Source: Chitinophagaceae bacterium (GTDB lineage Bacteria > Bacteroidota > Bacteroidia > Chitinophagales > Chitinophagaceae). Taken from it: a stretch of DNA of 40,473 nt. The stretch is from the NCBI GenBank assembly GCA_947381435.1, contig CANCVE010000030.1, positions 1 to 40,473 of the forward strand, written 5' to 3'. The notes beneath the pieces are model-generated. The model did no database searches. It saw nothing but the letters and a program-made list of their open reading frames with translations, and was not told the origin of the DNA. This document shows positions 23,056 through 31,752 of this stretch, piece by piece (positions within the stretch are counted from its first letter, which is position 1; each line of letters begins with the position of its first letter). The position numbers and the translations under genes were made by a program.

Positions 23056-23736
23056 ATGAATTTTACTTATTACGGTCATGCTACATTTAACATAGACGTT
23101 CAGGGAAAGAAAATATTGTTTGACCCATTTATTACTGGCAATCCTGCTGCTGTAGGCATAAATGCAAACGATATTGAAGCTGACTTTATCTTCATTTCGC
23201 ATGGACATGGAGATCATATTGGCGATGCGGTAAGCATTGCAAAACGTACGGGTGCAACCTGCGTATGTTCGCCAGAAGTTGCAGCTTGGTTAAATAACCA
23301 AGGAGTAGAAAATTGTTTGATGATGAATCATGGAGGCTATATAAACTTTCCTTTTGGGAAGGCTCGCGGGGTAAATGCCATACATTCATCGTCTTTTCCT
23401 GATGGCACTTATGCGGGAAATCCAATGGGATTTGTGTTTTCTACGCCCGAAGGTGATTTCTATTACGCTGGCGATACTGCCCTTACTATGGATATGCAAT
23501 TGATTCCTTTATGGGCAAAACTTTCTTTTGCTATCTTGCCAATAGGCGGACACTTTACGATGGATTCCGCCGATGCAATCCATGCAAGTGACTTTATAAA
23601 ATGTTCTAAAATTGTAGGAATTCATTATGATACTTTTGGCTATATAAAGATTGACAAGGACGCTGCGGTAAAATCTTTTGCCGATGCTAGCAAAACCTTG
23701 CTTTTACCAACTGTAGGAGAAACAATAGAACTATAG
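23056..23736 (+). CDS. UPF0173 metal-dependent hydrolase
   Basis: A 226-residue metallo-beta-lactamase-fold protein. It begins MNFTYYGHATFNIDVQGKKILFDPFITGNP, typical of UPF0173/YtkL proteins, followed by the metal motif FISHGHGDHIGDA (H-x-H-x-D-H). YYAGDTALTMDM supplies the bridging Asp, and IPIGGHFTMDSADA and GIHYDTF supply later ligands. The length is normal. The cellular substrate of the family is not established. It is a single gene, divergent from the metallophosphoesterase. Confidence 0.92.
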   Translation: MNFTYYGHATFNIDVQGKKILFDPFITGNPAAVGINANDIEADFIFISHGHGDHIGDAVSIAKRTGATCVCSPEVAAWLNNQGVENCLMMNHGGYINFPFGKARGVNAIHSSSFPDGTYAGNPMGFVFSTPEGDFYYAGDTALTMDMQLIPLWAKLSFAILPIGGHFTMDSADAIHASDFIKCSKIVGIHYDTFGYIKIDKDAAVKSFADASKTLLLPTVGETIEL

Positions 23737-23747
23737 ATTTTACTTTA

Positions 23748-23800
23748 AGAGGTCTCCATCATTGTTTAATTGGATTTAAAGATGGTGGGGACTCTTTATT
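23748..23800 (+). terminator. Probable terminator after the UPF0173 gene
   Basis: AGAGGTCTCCATCATT pairs with AAGATGGTGGGGACTCT with small bulges, followed by TTATTTT. It starts 12 bp after the stop. Confidence 0.5.
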
Positions 23801-23845
23801 TTGGCGCAAATAATTACAAGTTACTCATTTGTTTAGCCATATTTT

Positions 23846-25609
23846 CTATAACCCATCCAACAAACTACCCTTACTTAACGCTGTTATTTCATTATCAAAC
23901 TCAATTACAAATTCAGTCCCCTCATTTGGCTCACTTTGTACACTAATAATCCCGCCCATAACCTCTAATTGGGTTTTTACCATAAACAATCCAAAACCTT
24001 TTCCTTCAATGTTTAGGTGAAAGCGTTTATAAAGTCCAAAAACTTTATCGCCGTGTAGTTTTAGATCTATTCCCAAGCCATTGTCATTAAAATGCAACTG
24101 CAATTTTCCATTGTTTGTTACACTTTTTATTTCAATTAGCAAAGGCACATTTGGTTGTTTATACTTTATGCTGTTATTGATTAAGTTATAAAAAATACTA
24201 TAGAGATAACTTTTAATTGTAATCATAGAATCTGAAGTTGTAAAATCAGTTTTAATCCCTATCAAGTCATTTTCAATAATCCCAGATAAGCTTCCCTTTA
24301 CATCTTGAACAATTTCGGAAAACAGAACATATTGCTTTCGCTCCATCACATCAGATTTTACTACAAGAATGCTATTTAAGTCTTTTACTACACCATCAAG
24401 TTTATCTATACAAATAAACAAATGGCGTTGCAATTCTTCTCTTTTCTTTGTTATCAAGGTTACATTTAATGCATTTCCTATCCCCATTATATTAGCTATA
24501 GGCGCTCGAAGATTATGAGAGATAATGTAGGCAAACTGTTGCAAAGCTGCATTCCTGAGCATTAGATCCTTACTTACCTGTACTAGTTCCTTTTCTGCCA
24601 ATTTTCTATTGGTAACTTCTACAGCAAAACATGACAAACCAATTACCGTGTTATTTTCTATGATTGGATTGATAGAAAATTCAACAAAAGAAACTTGTCC
24701 TGACAAGTTAAATTCCTTCTCAAAATACATAGACCTTCCTTGCAAAGCCTCGGTATAGTTATTTATCCATTCTTGTTCCTCGGAATCATCCCTGCTACCA
24801 AGAAACTTTACTGCATTATCTCCTACCTTAATTTCCACATTAAAGGTGGCTTTTAAATTATTTTTCAATAATTGATTGAAGGTAACGTACCTAAAATTCC
24901 TATCTAATGAATAAATATTGGCCCTCGAATTTTCGATAACAGCAGATAGATTGGCTTGTATAGTATTCTTTTCGTCAATACTCTTTTCAATGCCAGCAAT
25001 AAGGTGATTTAAACATCCGGCACATATAAAACTTAGCGCAACCAAATTTGAGGAGATAGTAACCCATGCAATGTCTGAACTATTACCATAGGTGGCATAA
25101 GGCACTTTGAAATCAAAAATGATCATTAAACTAAACAATACACAAACCAATAAATTTGTAAACGCAGACCAATAAGCAGCTTTTGGCGAATAAATAAGAG
25201 AGGTAATAGCAGTTAGAAAAAGCAAGTACAACATGCCTGGATTGGAATTGTCAATATAAAATAGTAACACAACAGACAAGCAATACATGAAAGTAAGAAA
25301 AATGACCTTTCGCACTTTTATTTTCATTTTACTATTAAATGCTACTACCAACATCATAATGAATGATATGATATCGGCTACGCCTACTATGGGCATTCCT
25401 ACTTTAAAGGAAAGATATATGCCAGGCACTAATGGAATTATACTAATTGGTAAAATATAGGTAATAATCTTGCAAAAAAGTTCATCCCTGAGATAGAGTA
25501 TACCTTTTAAATTGTTTTCATTTTCGGCAAGAATAACATCACACACATATTTCTTGTAATCATTCCAAGCTGTAACTAAATGGAGTGCGAATGATTTTAA
25601 ATTAGCCAT
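23846..25609 (-). CDS. Membrane PAS-domain sensor histidine kinase
   Basis: I choose the ATG at 25607-25609 (MANLKSFALHLVTAW, 587 residues); the frame extends 18 codons further to 25663. About five or six hydrophobic segments lie between residues 45 and 210, then a short coiled linker and a PAS domain (about 225-345: VIENSRANIYSLDRNFRYVTFN, GLSCFAVEVTNRKLAEKEL). The dimerisation/phosphoacceptor helix has ISHNLRAPIANI (His near 372). The ATPase domain has the N box FYNLINNSIKYKQ, G1 DNGLGIDL and G2 EGKGFGLFM. It probably autophosphorylates in response to a membrane or PAS-sensed cue. No response regulator is adjacent, so it is an orphan kinase. Confidence 0.9.
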   Translation of the reverse strand: MANLKSFALHLVTAWNDYKKYVCDVILAENENNLKGILYLRDELFCKIITYILPISIIPLVPGIYLSFKVGMPIVGVADIISFIMMLVVAFNSKMKIKVRKVIFLTFMYCLSVVLLFYIDNSNPGMLYLLFLTAITSLIYSPKAAYWSAFTNLLVCVLFSLMIIFDFKVPYATYGNSSDIAWVTISSNLVALSFICAGCLNHLIAGIEKSIDEKNTIQANLSAVIENSRANIYSLDRNFRYVTFNQLLKNNLKATFNVEIKVGDNAVKFLGSRDDSEEQEWINNYTEALQGRSMYFEKEFNLSGQVSFVEFSINPIIENNTVIGLSCFAVEVTNRKLAEKELVQVSKDLMLRNAALQQFAYIISHNLRAPIANIMGIGNALNVTLITKKREELQRHLFICIDKLDGVVKDLNSILVVKSDVMERKQYVLFSEIVQDVKGSLSGIIENDLIGIKTDFTTSDSMITIKSYLYSIFYNLINNSIKYKQPNVPLLIEIKSVTNNGKLQLHFNDNGLGIDLKLHGDKVFGLYKRFHLNIEGKGFGLFMVKTQLEVMGGIISVQSEPNEGTEFVIEFDNEITALSKGSLLDGL

Positions 25610-25663
25610 AGTGTAAGTTTTAAGGAAAATTAAATATGGCGAGTAAACATTACAAGCATTCAA

Positions 25664-26014
25664 TAGAGAACTAGGAGCAAACTTCTTTGAAAATATACTT
25701 CTCTTTTTTAATTTTTACAAAGGTGAGTGGTAAGCAAATCTTGGCTGTTACACTATTTGTTTTAATATTTATACTTAAACTTGTTTAGAAACAATTATAA
25801 GGTAATTAAACCCAGATTACGCAATAAACTAGTTACAATCCTAAATAGCAGATTTTAAGACAGACCTGAGCTAAATGAGGAGCTCAATGAGAATATCCTG
25901 TCCGATACCAATTTATTAATTATTACGCATTCCTTATAGTAAGGACTGTCCGAAAATCGGACAGACATGCGCTCGATGAAAAACATTATCAAATTCTTTT
26001 ATCCTTCATCCTTT
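25664..26014. other. Intergenic region with a CTGTCCGA palindrome
   Basis: No gene seen. It contains a half site at 25898-25907 (CTGTCCGATA) and the full palindrome at 25945-25963. Confidence 0.6.
25945..25963. promoter_or_regulatory. CTGTCCGA-AAA-TCGGACAG palindrome
   Basis: Perfect 8-bp inverted repeats with a 3-bp centre; a lone half site stands 47 bp upstream. It could be an operator or a target/end sequence of a mobile element: the IS ends at 39002 and 40473 contain related CCGA words (TTGTCCGACA at the right end). It lies just downstream of the 26015-27268 nuclease gene. Confidence 0.4.
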
Positions 26015-27268
26015 TTAACTCCAAAAAGTGAGAGTTTCAACTAAATGTTTTATGCGATTCTCAAAATGATTTATATGCATGATTTCATAACTTACATTAC
26101 CTGAAAACGGTTCAACTATATCAAAATGATATTCATTTTTAAGATATTCTTCATTGTCTATGATGTAAATCATTTTTATATTGTTTGCTAAACATTTTTT
26201 GAGTTTTCGGTCATCTCTTTTTTTAATTTGTTCAAACGATTGATTTGCCCATTTTTTTCCTTTTCCTGCAAAATCAATTGGTTTAAAATGCTGAATCCCC
26301 TGGCATTCAATTGCTATATTGTGCTCCGAAAGATAAAGATCCAATGATTGTCTTGCTAACCAATGAAACTTCTTAAATCTTTCATATTTTATATTTTGTT
26401 TATCCAAAATAGATGCAAGTTGTCTCTCTAGTTTAGATTCATTACAAATCGGGCAACCACTTTTTTTAGATAAATGATTATTTGGTGTAACCTCAAACTC
26501 GCCATGTATTGGACACACAAGACTAACATTCTTATGTCCGTTTATGTACTCAACTTTTGAATAGTCATACTTTTCACCAAACAATTCTTTTGCTTTATTA
26601 ATAAAAACTCCTTTACCCATTGATTTGTCTTTAGCCATTTGGTCAAAATGACATTTTGGGCAACCATGACCTTGTAAATGTTGGTTTGCGATTTGTTTGA
26701 ATTTTCCATGAATAGGGCAAATAATTTCTACCTTATCTGTAGCATTAAAACAATGAACTTTAGAATAGTCATATTCATCACCATGAATTTCTTTTGCCTT
26801 TCCAATAAAATAAAGTGTATTATACTTATTTGCTTTAGCTTTAGTTATTTCTCTACCACACTTTCTACACCCACATTTTACCCTAATGTGATTTTGGGGT
26901 ATTTGGATAAACTCTCCATGTATTGGGCAAATTATAGTAATTGGCTTGGAAGTGTTTTTCCATTCAACTTTTGAATAATCATACTTATTTCCATGTATTT
27001 CCTTAGCTTGGGATAGAAATGTTTCTAAAGTAGTTAGTCTATACTTTCCATGATTATATTCCCAAGCACATTTTCGGCATCCATATCCAGATAAGTGATT
27101 TGTTGGTGACTGATAAAACTCTCCATGTTCTGAACATATTATACAAACCTTTGTGTGGCTGCCAATGTATTCCACTTTGGAATAATTAAATTTATTACCA
27201 TGTACTTTTTCTGATTTTACTATAAATTTAAATGTGCTACTTTCAAGATTATTATTCTTCGATTCCAT
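26015..27268 (-). CDS. Four-repeat zinc-finger protein with C-terminal PD-(D/E)xK-like nuclease domain
   Basis: A 417-residue protein. Residues about 10-275 are four tandem modules of about 65 residues with consensus F-x-x-K-A-K-E-x-H-G-x-K-Y-D-Y-S-K-V, then I-x-C-P-x-H-G-E-F, a spaced N-H-L and G-C-x-x-C. Each has a likely zinc site (Cys, His, Cys, Cys), as in DUF723-type DNA-binding fingers. The last module runs into CNESKLERQLASILDK. After it, residues about 285-390 show a Vsr/restriction-like core, LDLYLSEHNIAIECQGIQHF (D...E-x-Q), followed by a basic helix and IKMIYIIDN. Such proteins are found in phages and as free-standing homing-type nucleases. It is isolated, flanked by repeats, and lacks any partner methylase, so mobile origin is likely. 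DNA target unknown. Confidence 0.8.
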   Translation of the reverse strand: MESKNNNLESSTFKFIVKSEKVHGNKFNYSKVEYIGSHTKVCIICSEHGEFYQSPTNHLSGYGCRKCAWEYNHGKYRLTTLETFLSQAKEIHGNKYDYSKVEWKNTSKPITIICPIHGEFIQIPQNHIRVKCGCRKCGREITKAKANKYNTLYFIGKAKEIHGDEYDYSKVHCFNATDKVEIICPIHGKFKQIANQHLQGHGCPKCHFDQMAKDKSMGKGVFINKAKELFGEKYDYSKVEYINGHKNVSLVCPIHGEFEVTPNNHLSKKSGCPICNESKLERQLASILDKQNIKYERFKKFHWLARQSLDLYLSEHNIAIECQGIQHFKPIDFAGKGKKWANQSFEQIKKRDDRKLKKCLANNIKMIYIIDNEEYLKNEYHFDIVEPFSGNVSYEIMHINHFENRIKHLVETLTFWS

Positions 27269-27605
27269 ATCGTATAGGAATTACTTATTAAGGGTTGATT
27301 CCCACAAAAAATTACCCGCATTCGTATACCTCTTTGCTGACACATGTTGGTTATCAAAGTCTAAAATCTCCCTCCCACTTCACCTGCATCATTTCAATAG
27401 CGAAAGTATGTTTTTTATTCTATTGAATACATTTGTATTTCTCCAACACTTTTCATTAATAAACCGTTCAAAATACCTAACCCATCCCCGAAACAGTCTC
27501 ACATCATCTTTAATAATACACTGGTACTATGTATCCTGCCCAAGAGGCATCCGCTCATCCACCATTATAATGCGTTTCTTTTTTTATTTCTTGTACGACT
27601 AGACT
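27269..27605. other. Intergenic region with no supported gene
   Basis: A 122-codon open frame here (27234-27602, plus) has no protein-like features. I see nothing else. Confidence 0.5.
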
Positions 27606-27835
27606 GTTTCAGAAAGTTTTCGCTTTATTTCTGAACTAAAGTGAAAACTTTCTGAATTAATCGACTTAGTACTGAACTAAAGTGAAAACTTTCTGAATTA
27701 ATCGACTTAGTTCTGAACTAAAGTGAAAACTTTCTGAAAGTTTCGACTTAGTACTGAACTAAAGTGAAAACTTTCTGAATTAATCGACTTAGTACTGAAC
27801 TAAAGTGAAAACTTTCTGAAAGTTTCTGGTTAGTC
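27606..27835. repeat. ~41-bp tandem repeat array with 20/21-bp half-units
   Basis: TCGACTTAG recurs at 27661, 27702, 27743 and 27784, a 41-bp period. Each unit contains two half-units starting CTGAACTAAAGTG and CTGAATTAATCG. AAAGT/ACTTT dyads (AAAGTGAAAACTTT) occur in each copy. It is flanked by degenerate copies at both ends. Confidence 0.9.
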
Positions 27836-28080
27836 ACGAAACTTTACTAAACATCAGTTTATCTGGTGAAGCGTAATACATTTTTCTACCTATCAAACAG
27901 CATAAATGGCTATTACACATCCAATTTATCATCATGAAAAAACTTAAAATTTGCCTTTTAAAATCCTTAAAACAAAAGTGGGAGACATTGCAGGCCTAAC
28001 AACGGTAATGACTCTAGCCATCTTTGAAAATACACTGGTAATAAAATAATACTTCTAAACTGCCTCTTTCCTTTTAACTA
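27836..28080. other. Intergenic region with no supported gene
   Basis: A 21-codon frame at 27935 (MKKLKICLLK) and a shifted hydrophobic frame after it could be a remnant of a small gene, but neither is convincing. Confidence 0.4.
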
Positions 28081-28180
28081 TCAACTCTTGACTTTCGACT
28101 TTCGACTCTTGACTTTCGACTCTTGACTTTCGACTCTTGACATTCCACTCTTGACTCTTGACTTTCGACTCTTGACTTTC
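28081..28180. repeat. Heptamer tandem array (TTGACTT/TCGACTC)
   Basis: About fourteen consecutive 7-bp words alternate TTGACTY and TCGACTY with few variants. It ends 94 bp before the ATG of the carboxylate-amine ligase gene. Confidence 0.92.
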
Positions 28181-28274
28181 AAAAAAATGAATCATTTTTT
28201 AAATATTTTAGTCAAATAATAAACTTTTTCTTGCTAATGACCTACATTTATAGCCGGCAATTGAAAACAAATTA

Positions 28275-29387
28275 ATGAGCAATTTAAACTTGAGCAGTTT
28301 CACGATAGGGATAGAGGAAGAATATATGGTGATAGATCCCCTAACCCGTGAACTGAAAAGCCACGAACAAAGGATTGTTCATGAAGGCCAGAAACTACTA
28401 AAAGACAAGGTTAAAGCCGAAATGCACCAAGCCGTTGTAGAAGTAGGCACCGACATTTGTAACAATATAGACGAAGCCTTTGCCGATGTGGTAAACCTCC
28501 GCAAAAGCATGGCCGAAATTGCTGGAAGCATGGGGCTAAGCCTTGGTGCTAGTGGCACACATCCATTTAGCCATTGGCATAGCCAACTAATTACGGATAA
28601 CATCAGATATCAGGAAATAGTAAACGAACTGCAAGAGGCCGCAAGAAGTAACCTGATATTTGGTTTGCACGTTCATATAGGCATCACCGACAGACGATTG
28701 GCGCTTGATATTGCCAACACTGCACGCTACTTTCTACCGCACGTTTATGCCCTAAGTACCAACTCTCCTTTTTGGGTAGGAAGGTCTACAGGCTATAAAT
28801 CGTATCGCTCTAAAGTTTTCGACAAGTTTCCTCGTACAGGTATTCCAGAATATTTTGAGAGTATTGAGGCTTATGATAAATACATTAACTTACTTATAAA
28901 AACCAATTGTATAGATAATGCCAAGAAAATTTGGTGGGATATGCGCGTGCATCCCTTTTATAATACCATCGAATTCAGGGTTTGTGATGTGCCAATGACA
29001 ATAAACGAAACGATGGCGATTGCGGCACTGTTTCAGGCTATATGTGCTAAACTATATAAACTGAGGAAGCAAAACCTGAATTTTATCATTTACCAAAGAG
29101 CTTTAATTAATGAAAATAAATGGCGTGCAAGCCGTTATGGCATCGATGAAAGCATGATAGACTTTGGTAAGGAAACAGAAGTGCCTACCAGAAGACTTAT
29201 TCTGGAACTATTGGATTTTGTAGATGATGTGGTGGACGAACTAGGGAGCCGACATATAATAAACTTTATAGAAAAAATATTGGAACGTGGCACCGGTGCT
29301 GACAGACAACTGAAAGTGTATGAAGAAACCAATAGCATGATTAGTGTGGTAGACTATATAAATAGTCAGTTTTTGACTAATGTGTAA
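28275..29387 (+). CDS. ybdK: YbdK-type carboxylate-amine ligase (GCS2 family)
   Basis: A 370-residue protein of the glutamate-cysteine ligase type 2 superfamily. FTIGIEEEYMVIDPLTREL (Glu-rich metal-binding strand) opens the domain. It is followed by HQAVVEVGTDIC, LGASGTHPFSHWHSQ, FGLHVHIGITDRRLALDIAN, STNSPFWVGRSTGYKSYRS, PRTGIPEYF, WWDMRVHPFYNTIEFRVCD and a C-terminal helical part with WRASRYGID. Family members ligate amines to carboxylates using ATP, and some have weak gamma-glutamylcysteine synthetase activity; the physiological substrate is unknown. Length matches the family. It is a single gene preceded by the heptamer array. Confidence 0.9.
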   Translation: MSNLNLSSFTIGIEEEYMVIDPLTRELKSHEQRIVHEGQKLLKDKVKAEMHQAVVEVGTDICNNIDEAFADVVNLRKSMAEIAGSMGLSLGASGTHPFSHWHSQLITDNIRYQEIVNELQEAARSNLIFGLHVHIGITDRRLALDIANTARYFLPHVYALSTNSPFWVGRSTGYKSYRSKVFDKFPRTGIPEYFESIEAYDKYINLLIKTNCIDNAKKIWWDMRVHPFYNTIEFRVCDVPMTINETMAIAALFQAICAKLYKLRKQNLNFIIYQRALINENKWRASRYGIDESMIDFGKETEVPTRRLILELLDFVDDVVDELGSRHIINFIEKILERGTGADRQLKVYEETNSMISVVDYINSQFLTNV

Positions 29388-29389
29388 GC

Positions 29390-29445
29390 TAGATATGAGA
29401 TATGAGATATGAGTTATGAGATATTAGTTATGAGATATTAGTTGT
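29390..29445. repeat. Heptamer array (AGATATG/AGTTATG)
   Basis: AGATATG, AGATATG, AGATATG, AGTTATG, AGATATT, AGTTATG, AGATATT, AGTTGTT follow the stop of the ligase gene directly. Confidence 0.8.
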
Positions 29446-29472
29446 TAAAGGATTCTTAGATTTTTAATTTAC

Positions 29473-29530
29473 CATAATTCCTTGTGTTCTTTGTTCTTTT
29501 CCTAGTGAACTTTGTGGTAAAATCTATTGC
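29473..29530. repeat. Single arm of a CACAAAG-type dispersed element
   Basis: CCTTGTGTTCTTTGTTC...AACTTTGTGGTAAAA matches the right arms of the elements at 12311-12347 and 16868-16902. Confidence 0.5.
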
Positions 29531-29604
29531 TTTTGGTTCTTTTTAAATTAAAATATTACTTTTATACCGAATTTAGCACAAACAGGCAGCACTAATAAAA
29601 GTGA

Positions 29605-30183
29605 TTGTATCAACTGTGCGTGAGCATTCTCAAATATCTATATCATTTGTCTGAGTACGAACTTATAAAAGGTTGCATTGAGCATAACCCTCAAACGCAG
29701 CGTATGCTTTTTGAGCAATATGCTGGCAAGTTTATGACGGTATGCCTACGATATGCAATAGACCAAATGGAAGCGGAAGACATGCTTCAGGAAGGCTTTG
29801 TACGCATCTTTAATAACTTACACCAATTTAAATTTGAAGGATCATTTGAGGGATGGATGAGGAGAATTGTAGTAAATGTTTGCCTTAAACACTTGCAAAA
29901 AAGGAAGATTCAGTTTAAAGAAATAGAAATAGAGGGTAATAATGAACCACAAATAAACCAATTTGCTTACAATAACCTTGGAGCAGAAGAAATAATGAAA
30001 TTGATAAATAGATTACCTGATGGCTACCGTGCTGTATTTAATTTGAGTGTTATAGAAGGTTATAGTCATGATGAGATTGCCGTTTTGTTGGGCATACAGG
30101 CAAGTACTAGCAGAAGCCAACTGGTGAAAGCAAGAAGATTACTGCAAGAACAAATTATTCAACTAGAAAAAATCGCAGTGTAA
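29605..30183 (+). CDS. ECF-type RNA polymerase sigma factor
   Basis: Up to 192 residues. There is no ATG at the N-terminus: the frame opens at TTG 29605, and GTG 29620 (VSILKYLYHLSEYELIKGC) is an equally plausible start. Region 2 is at about residues 22-85: LFEQYAGKFMTVCLRY, MEAEDMLQEGFVRIFNNLHQFKFEGSFEGWMRRIVVNVC. Region 4 is at about 128-180: LINRLPDGYRAVFNLSVIEGYSHDEIAVLLGIQASTSRSQLVKARRLL. This is the Bacteroidota sigma-70-like ECF pattern. The TAA overlaps the ATG of the next gene by one base (TAATG), so the sigma factor and the membrane protein are translationally coupled. The partner is a candidate regulator of this sigma. Confidence 0.92.
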   Translation: MYQLCVSILKYLYHLSEYELIKGCIEHNPQTQRMLFEQYAGKFMTVCLRYAIDQMEAEDMLQEGFVRIFNNLHQFKFEGSFEGWMRRIVVNVCLKHLQKRKIQFKEIEIEGNNEPQINQFAYNNLGAEEIMKLINRLPDGYRAVFNLSVIEGYSHDEIAVLLGIQASTSRSQLVKARRLLQEQIIQLEKIAV

Positions 30184-31727
30184 TGAGTGAAAATTTATTC
30201 GACAACTTTATTAATGATAAACTTCATGACCACAAAAGCCATGTGCCACAAGGATTGTGGGACAAGGTAATGGTGGATATGGAAAAGAAGAAAAAGCCCC
30301 TACCCTTTTGGACGAACGGTTATTTTCAGGGTGCCATCATTGGCATCGTAGCCATTGGTTTGTTTTCTGCTGGCTATATAACTTCTAAAAATAATAATAC
30401 CGTTACAAATAATATAAAAGAGTATGTAACTAGCTCTGCACTAACAAAATCATTAGTTAATGCAGTTAATACAACAAAAAACAATGAAATAAAAGATAAT
30501 AAAACGAATGCTTCACCATCTAAAACTATAAAACTTTCGAATGAAGAGAAAACGTTGGCACCAACTTATAAAAATGCAATAGTTAAGTTAGATAAGGTTA
30601 ATAAACCTAAAGTAGAAGCTGCAAGTGCCCTAGTAGAAAGCAGTATAGAAAAAGCAGTAACTGTTATTGCTGATAAATTTATTAAATTGATTCCTCAAAC
30701 AAACAATGGTGGTAAAATAAGTAAGGAAAATGTGGTAACGAATAAGAAAAATGTGGCTGCTACACCTGAAAAAATTATTAGCAATCCAGAAGTTGCAGAA
30801 ACTATCACGACAATGCCTGTTATTGTAGAAGCTTCAAAGGAGGATATACTCAACAATAGTATTTCAAACTACTTTGTAAAAGGAGATTTAGTTTCAACTG
30901 ATATAAACGTTTCAAATATTGGTATTATTAACCGCACTTTAGCTGCTAACTCAAATACAATTACCAAAATTCACTTACCTAATATTGAAAGAAAAGGATG
31001 GATTGTGGAGTTGTATGCATCGCCCGATTATGACATGAAAAAAGTAAGTTCTACCAGTAAGGATGCAGGCTATTTGCGTGTAATGGATAGTTCGAACAAA
31101 ACGACTGGAGGTTTTACGGCAGGCTTCAGAATTGGCAAATACATTGGCAATAACTTCTCTATAAAAAGTGGTATACAGTTTAAAGAGTCTACAGAACGCT
31201 TCAGATACCTTAAACAAACAGATATTAAAGACGTAACTATTTTAACTACTCGCTCTTACACAGATAATGCCGGCGCAACCGTTTACATTATTGATACGTC
31301 TGTAATACAACAAAAGGGATATGTGATTAGAACCGTGTTTAATACCTACAAAAGCATAGAAATACCCGTTATTGCATCATGGGAAAGAGGAATGGGCAAT
31401 TGGCATGTTGCTGTAAGTGGAGGTGCGATATTAAATTTGGCTACCTACTATGAAGGTCAAACTTTTGATAGGGCATATAACGTTGTTCCACTTAGTTCTA
31501 AGCAGCCCAATGGCTTTTTTAGTAGCAATGCAAGTGTTAGTGTTTATGGTAGTTTAAGCCTACTTTACAGTATAAAAAAGGATATGGACGCCTTTGCAGA
31601 ACCTTATTTCAGGAGTACACTTGGTAACAATTGCACATCAGTATCTGGAATTAGCCAAGGATTTAATTCGGCTGGCGTAAACTTTGGAATTCGTTACAAA
31701 ATCCCATCACTCAAAGGCAACAAATAA
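30183..31727 (+). CDS. Single-pass membrane protein with C-terminal beta-barrel-like domain, partner of the ECF sigma
   Basis: A 514-residue protein. Residues 1-40 are soluble and charged (NLFDNFINDKLHDHKSHVPQGLWDKVMVDMEKKKK), similar to the cytoplasmic start of proteins that follow ECF sigma genes in this phylum. A transmembrane helix follows at about 46-67 (GYFQGAIIGIVAIGLFSAGYI). About 200 residues are Lys/Asn/Thr-rich linker. From about residue 270 alternate amphipathic strands (GFTAGFRIGKYIGNNFSIKSGIQF, IPVIASWERGMGNWHVAVSGGAI, SVYGSLSLLYS, GVNFGIRYKI) look like an outer-membrane beta-barrel of the PorT/OmpW type. An anti-sigma role for the N-terminus is inferred from position. How one chain can span both membranes is unexplained. 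Confidence 0.8.
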   Translation: MSENLFDNFINDKLHDHKSHVPQGLWDKVMVDMEKKKKPLPFWTNGYFQGAIIGIVAIGLFSAGYITSKNNNTVTNNIKEYVTSSALTKSLVNAVNTTKNNEIKDNKTNASPSKTIKLSNEEKTLAPTYKNAIVKLDKVNKPKVEAASALVESSIEKAVTVIADKFIKLIPQTNNGGKISKENVVTNKKNVAATPEKIISNPEVAETITTMPVIVEASKEDILNNSISNYFVKGDLVSTDINVSNIGIINRTLAANSNTITKIHLPNIERKGWIVELYASPDYDMKKVSSTSKDAGYLRVMDSSNKTTGGFTAGFRIGKYIGNNFSIKSGIQFKESTERFRYLKQTDIKDVTILTTRSYTDNAGATVYIIDTSVIQQKGYVIRTVFNTYKSIEIPVIASWERGMGNWHVAVSGGAILNLATYYEGQTFDRAYNVVPLSSKQPNGFFSSNASVSVYGSLSLLYSIKKDMDAFAEPYFRSTLGNNCTSVSGISQGFNSAGVNFGIRYKIPSLKGNK

Positions 31728-31752
31728 TAAACATCAGGTATCTACGTTATAA

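Noticed and set aside
27234-27602. 122-codon plus-strand frame after the zinc-finger nuclease
   Set aside because: Overlaps the nuclease start on the opposite strand, has irregular composition and no recognisable fold or neighbour link.
27935-28050. Possible small gene MKKLKICLLK... with a shifted frame reading GDIAGLTTVMTLAIF
   Set aside because: Only 21 codons before a stop; the second frame has no start. Could be a remnant, but the evidence is too thin.
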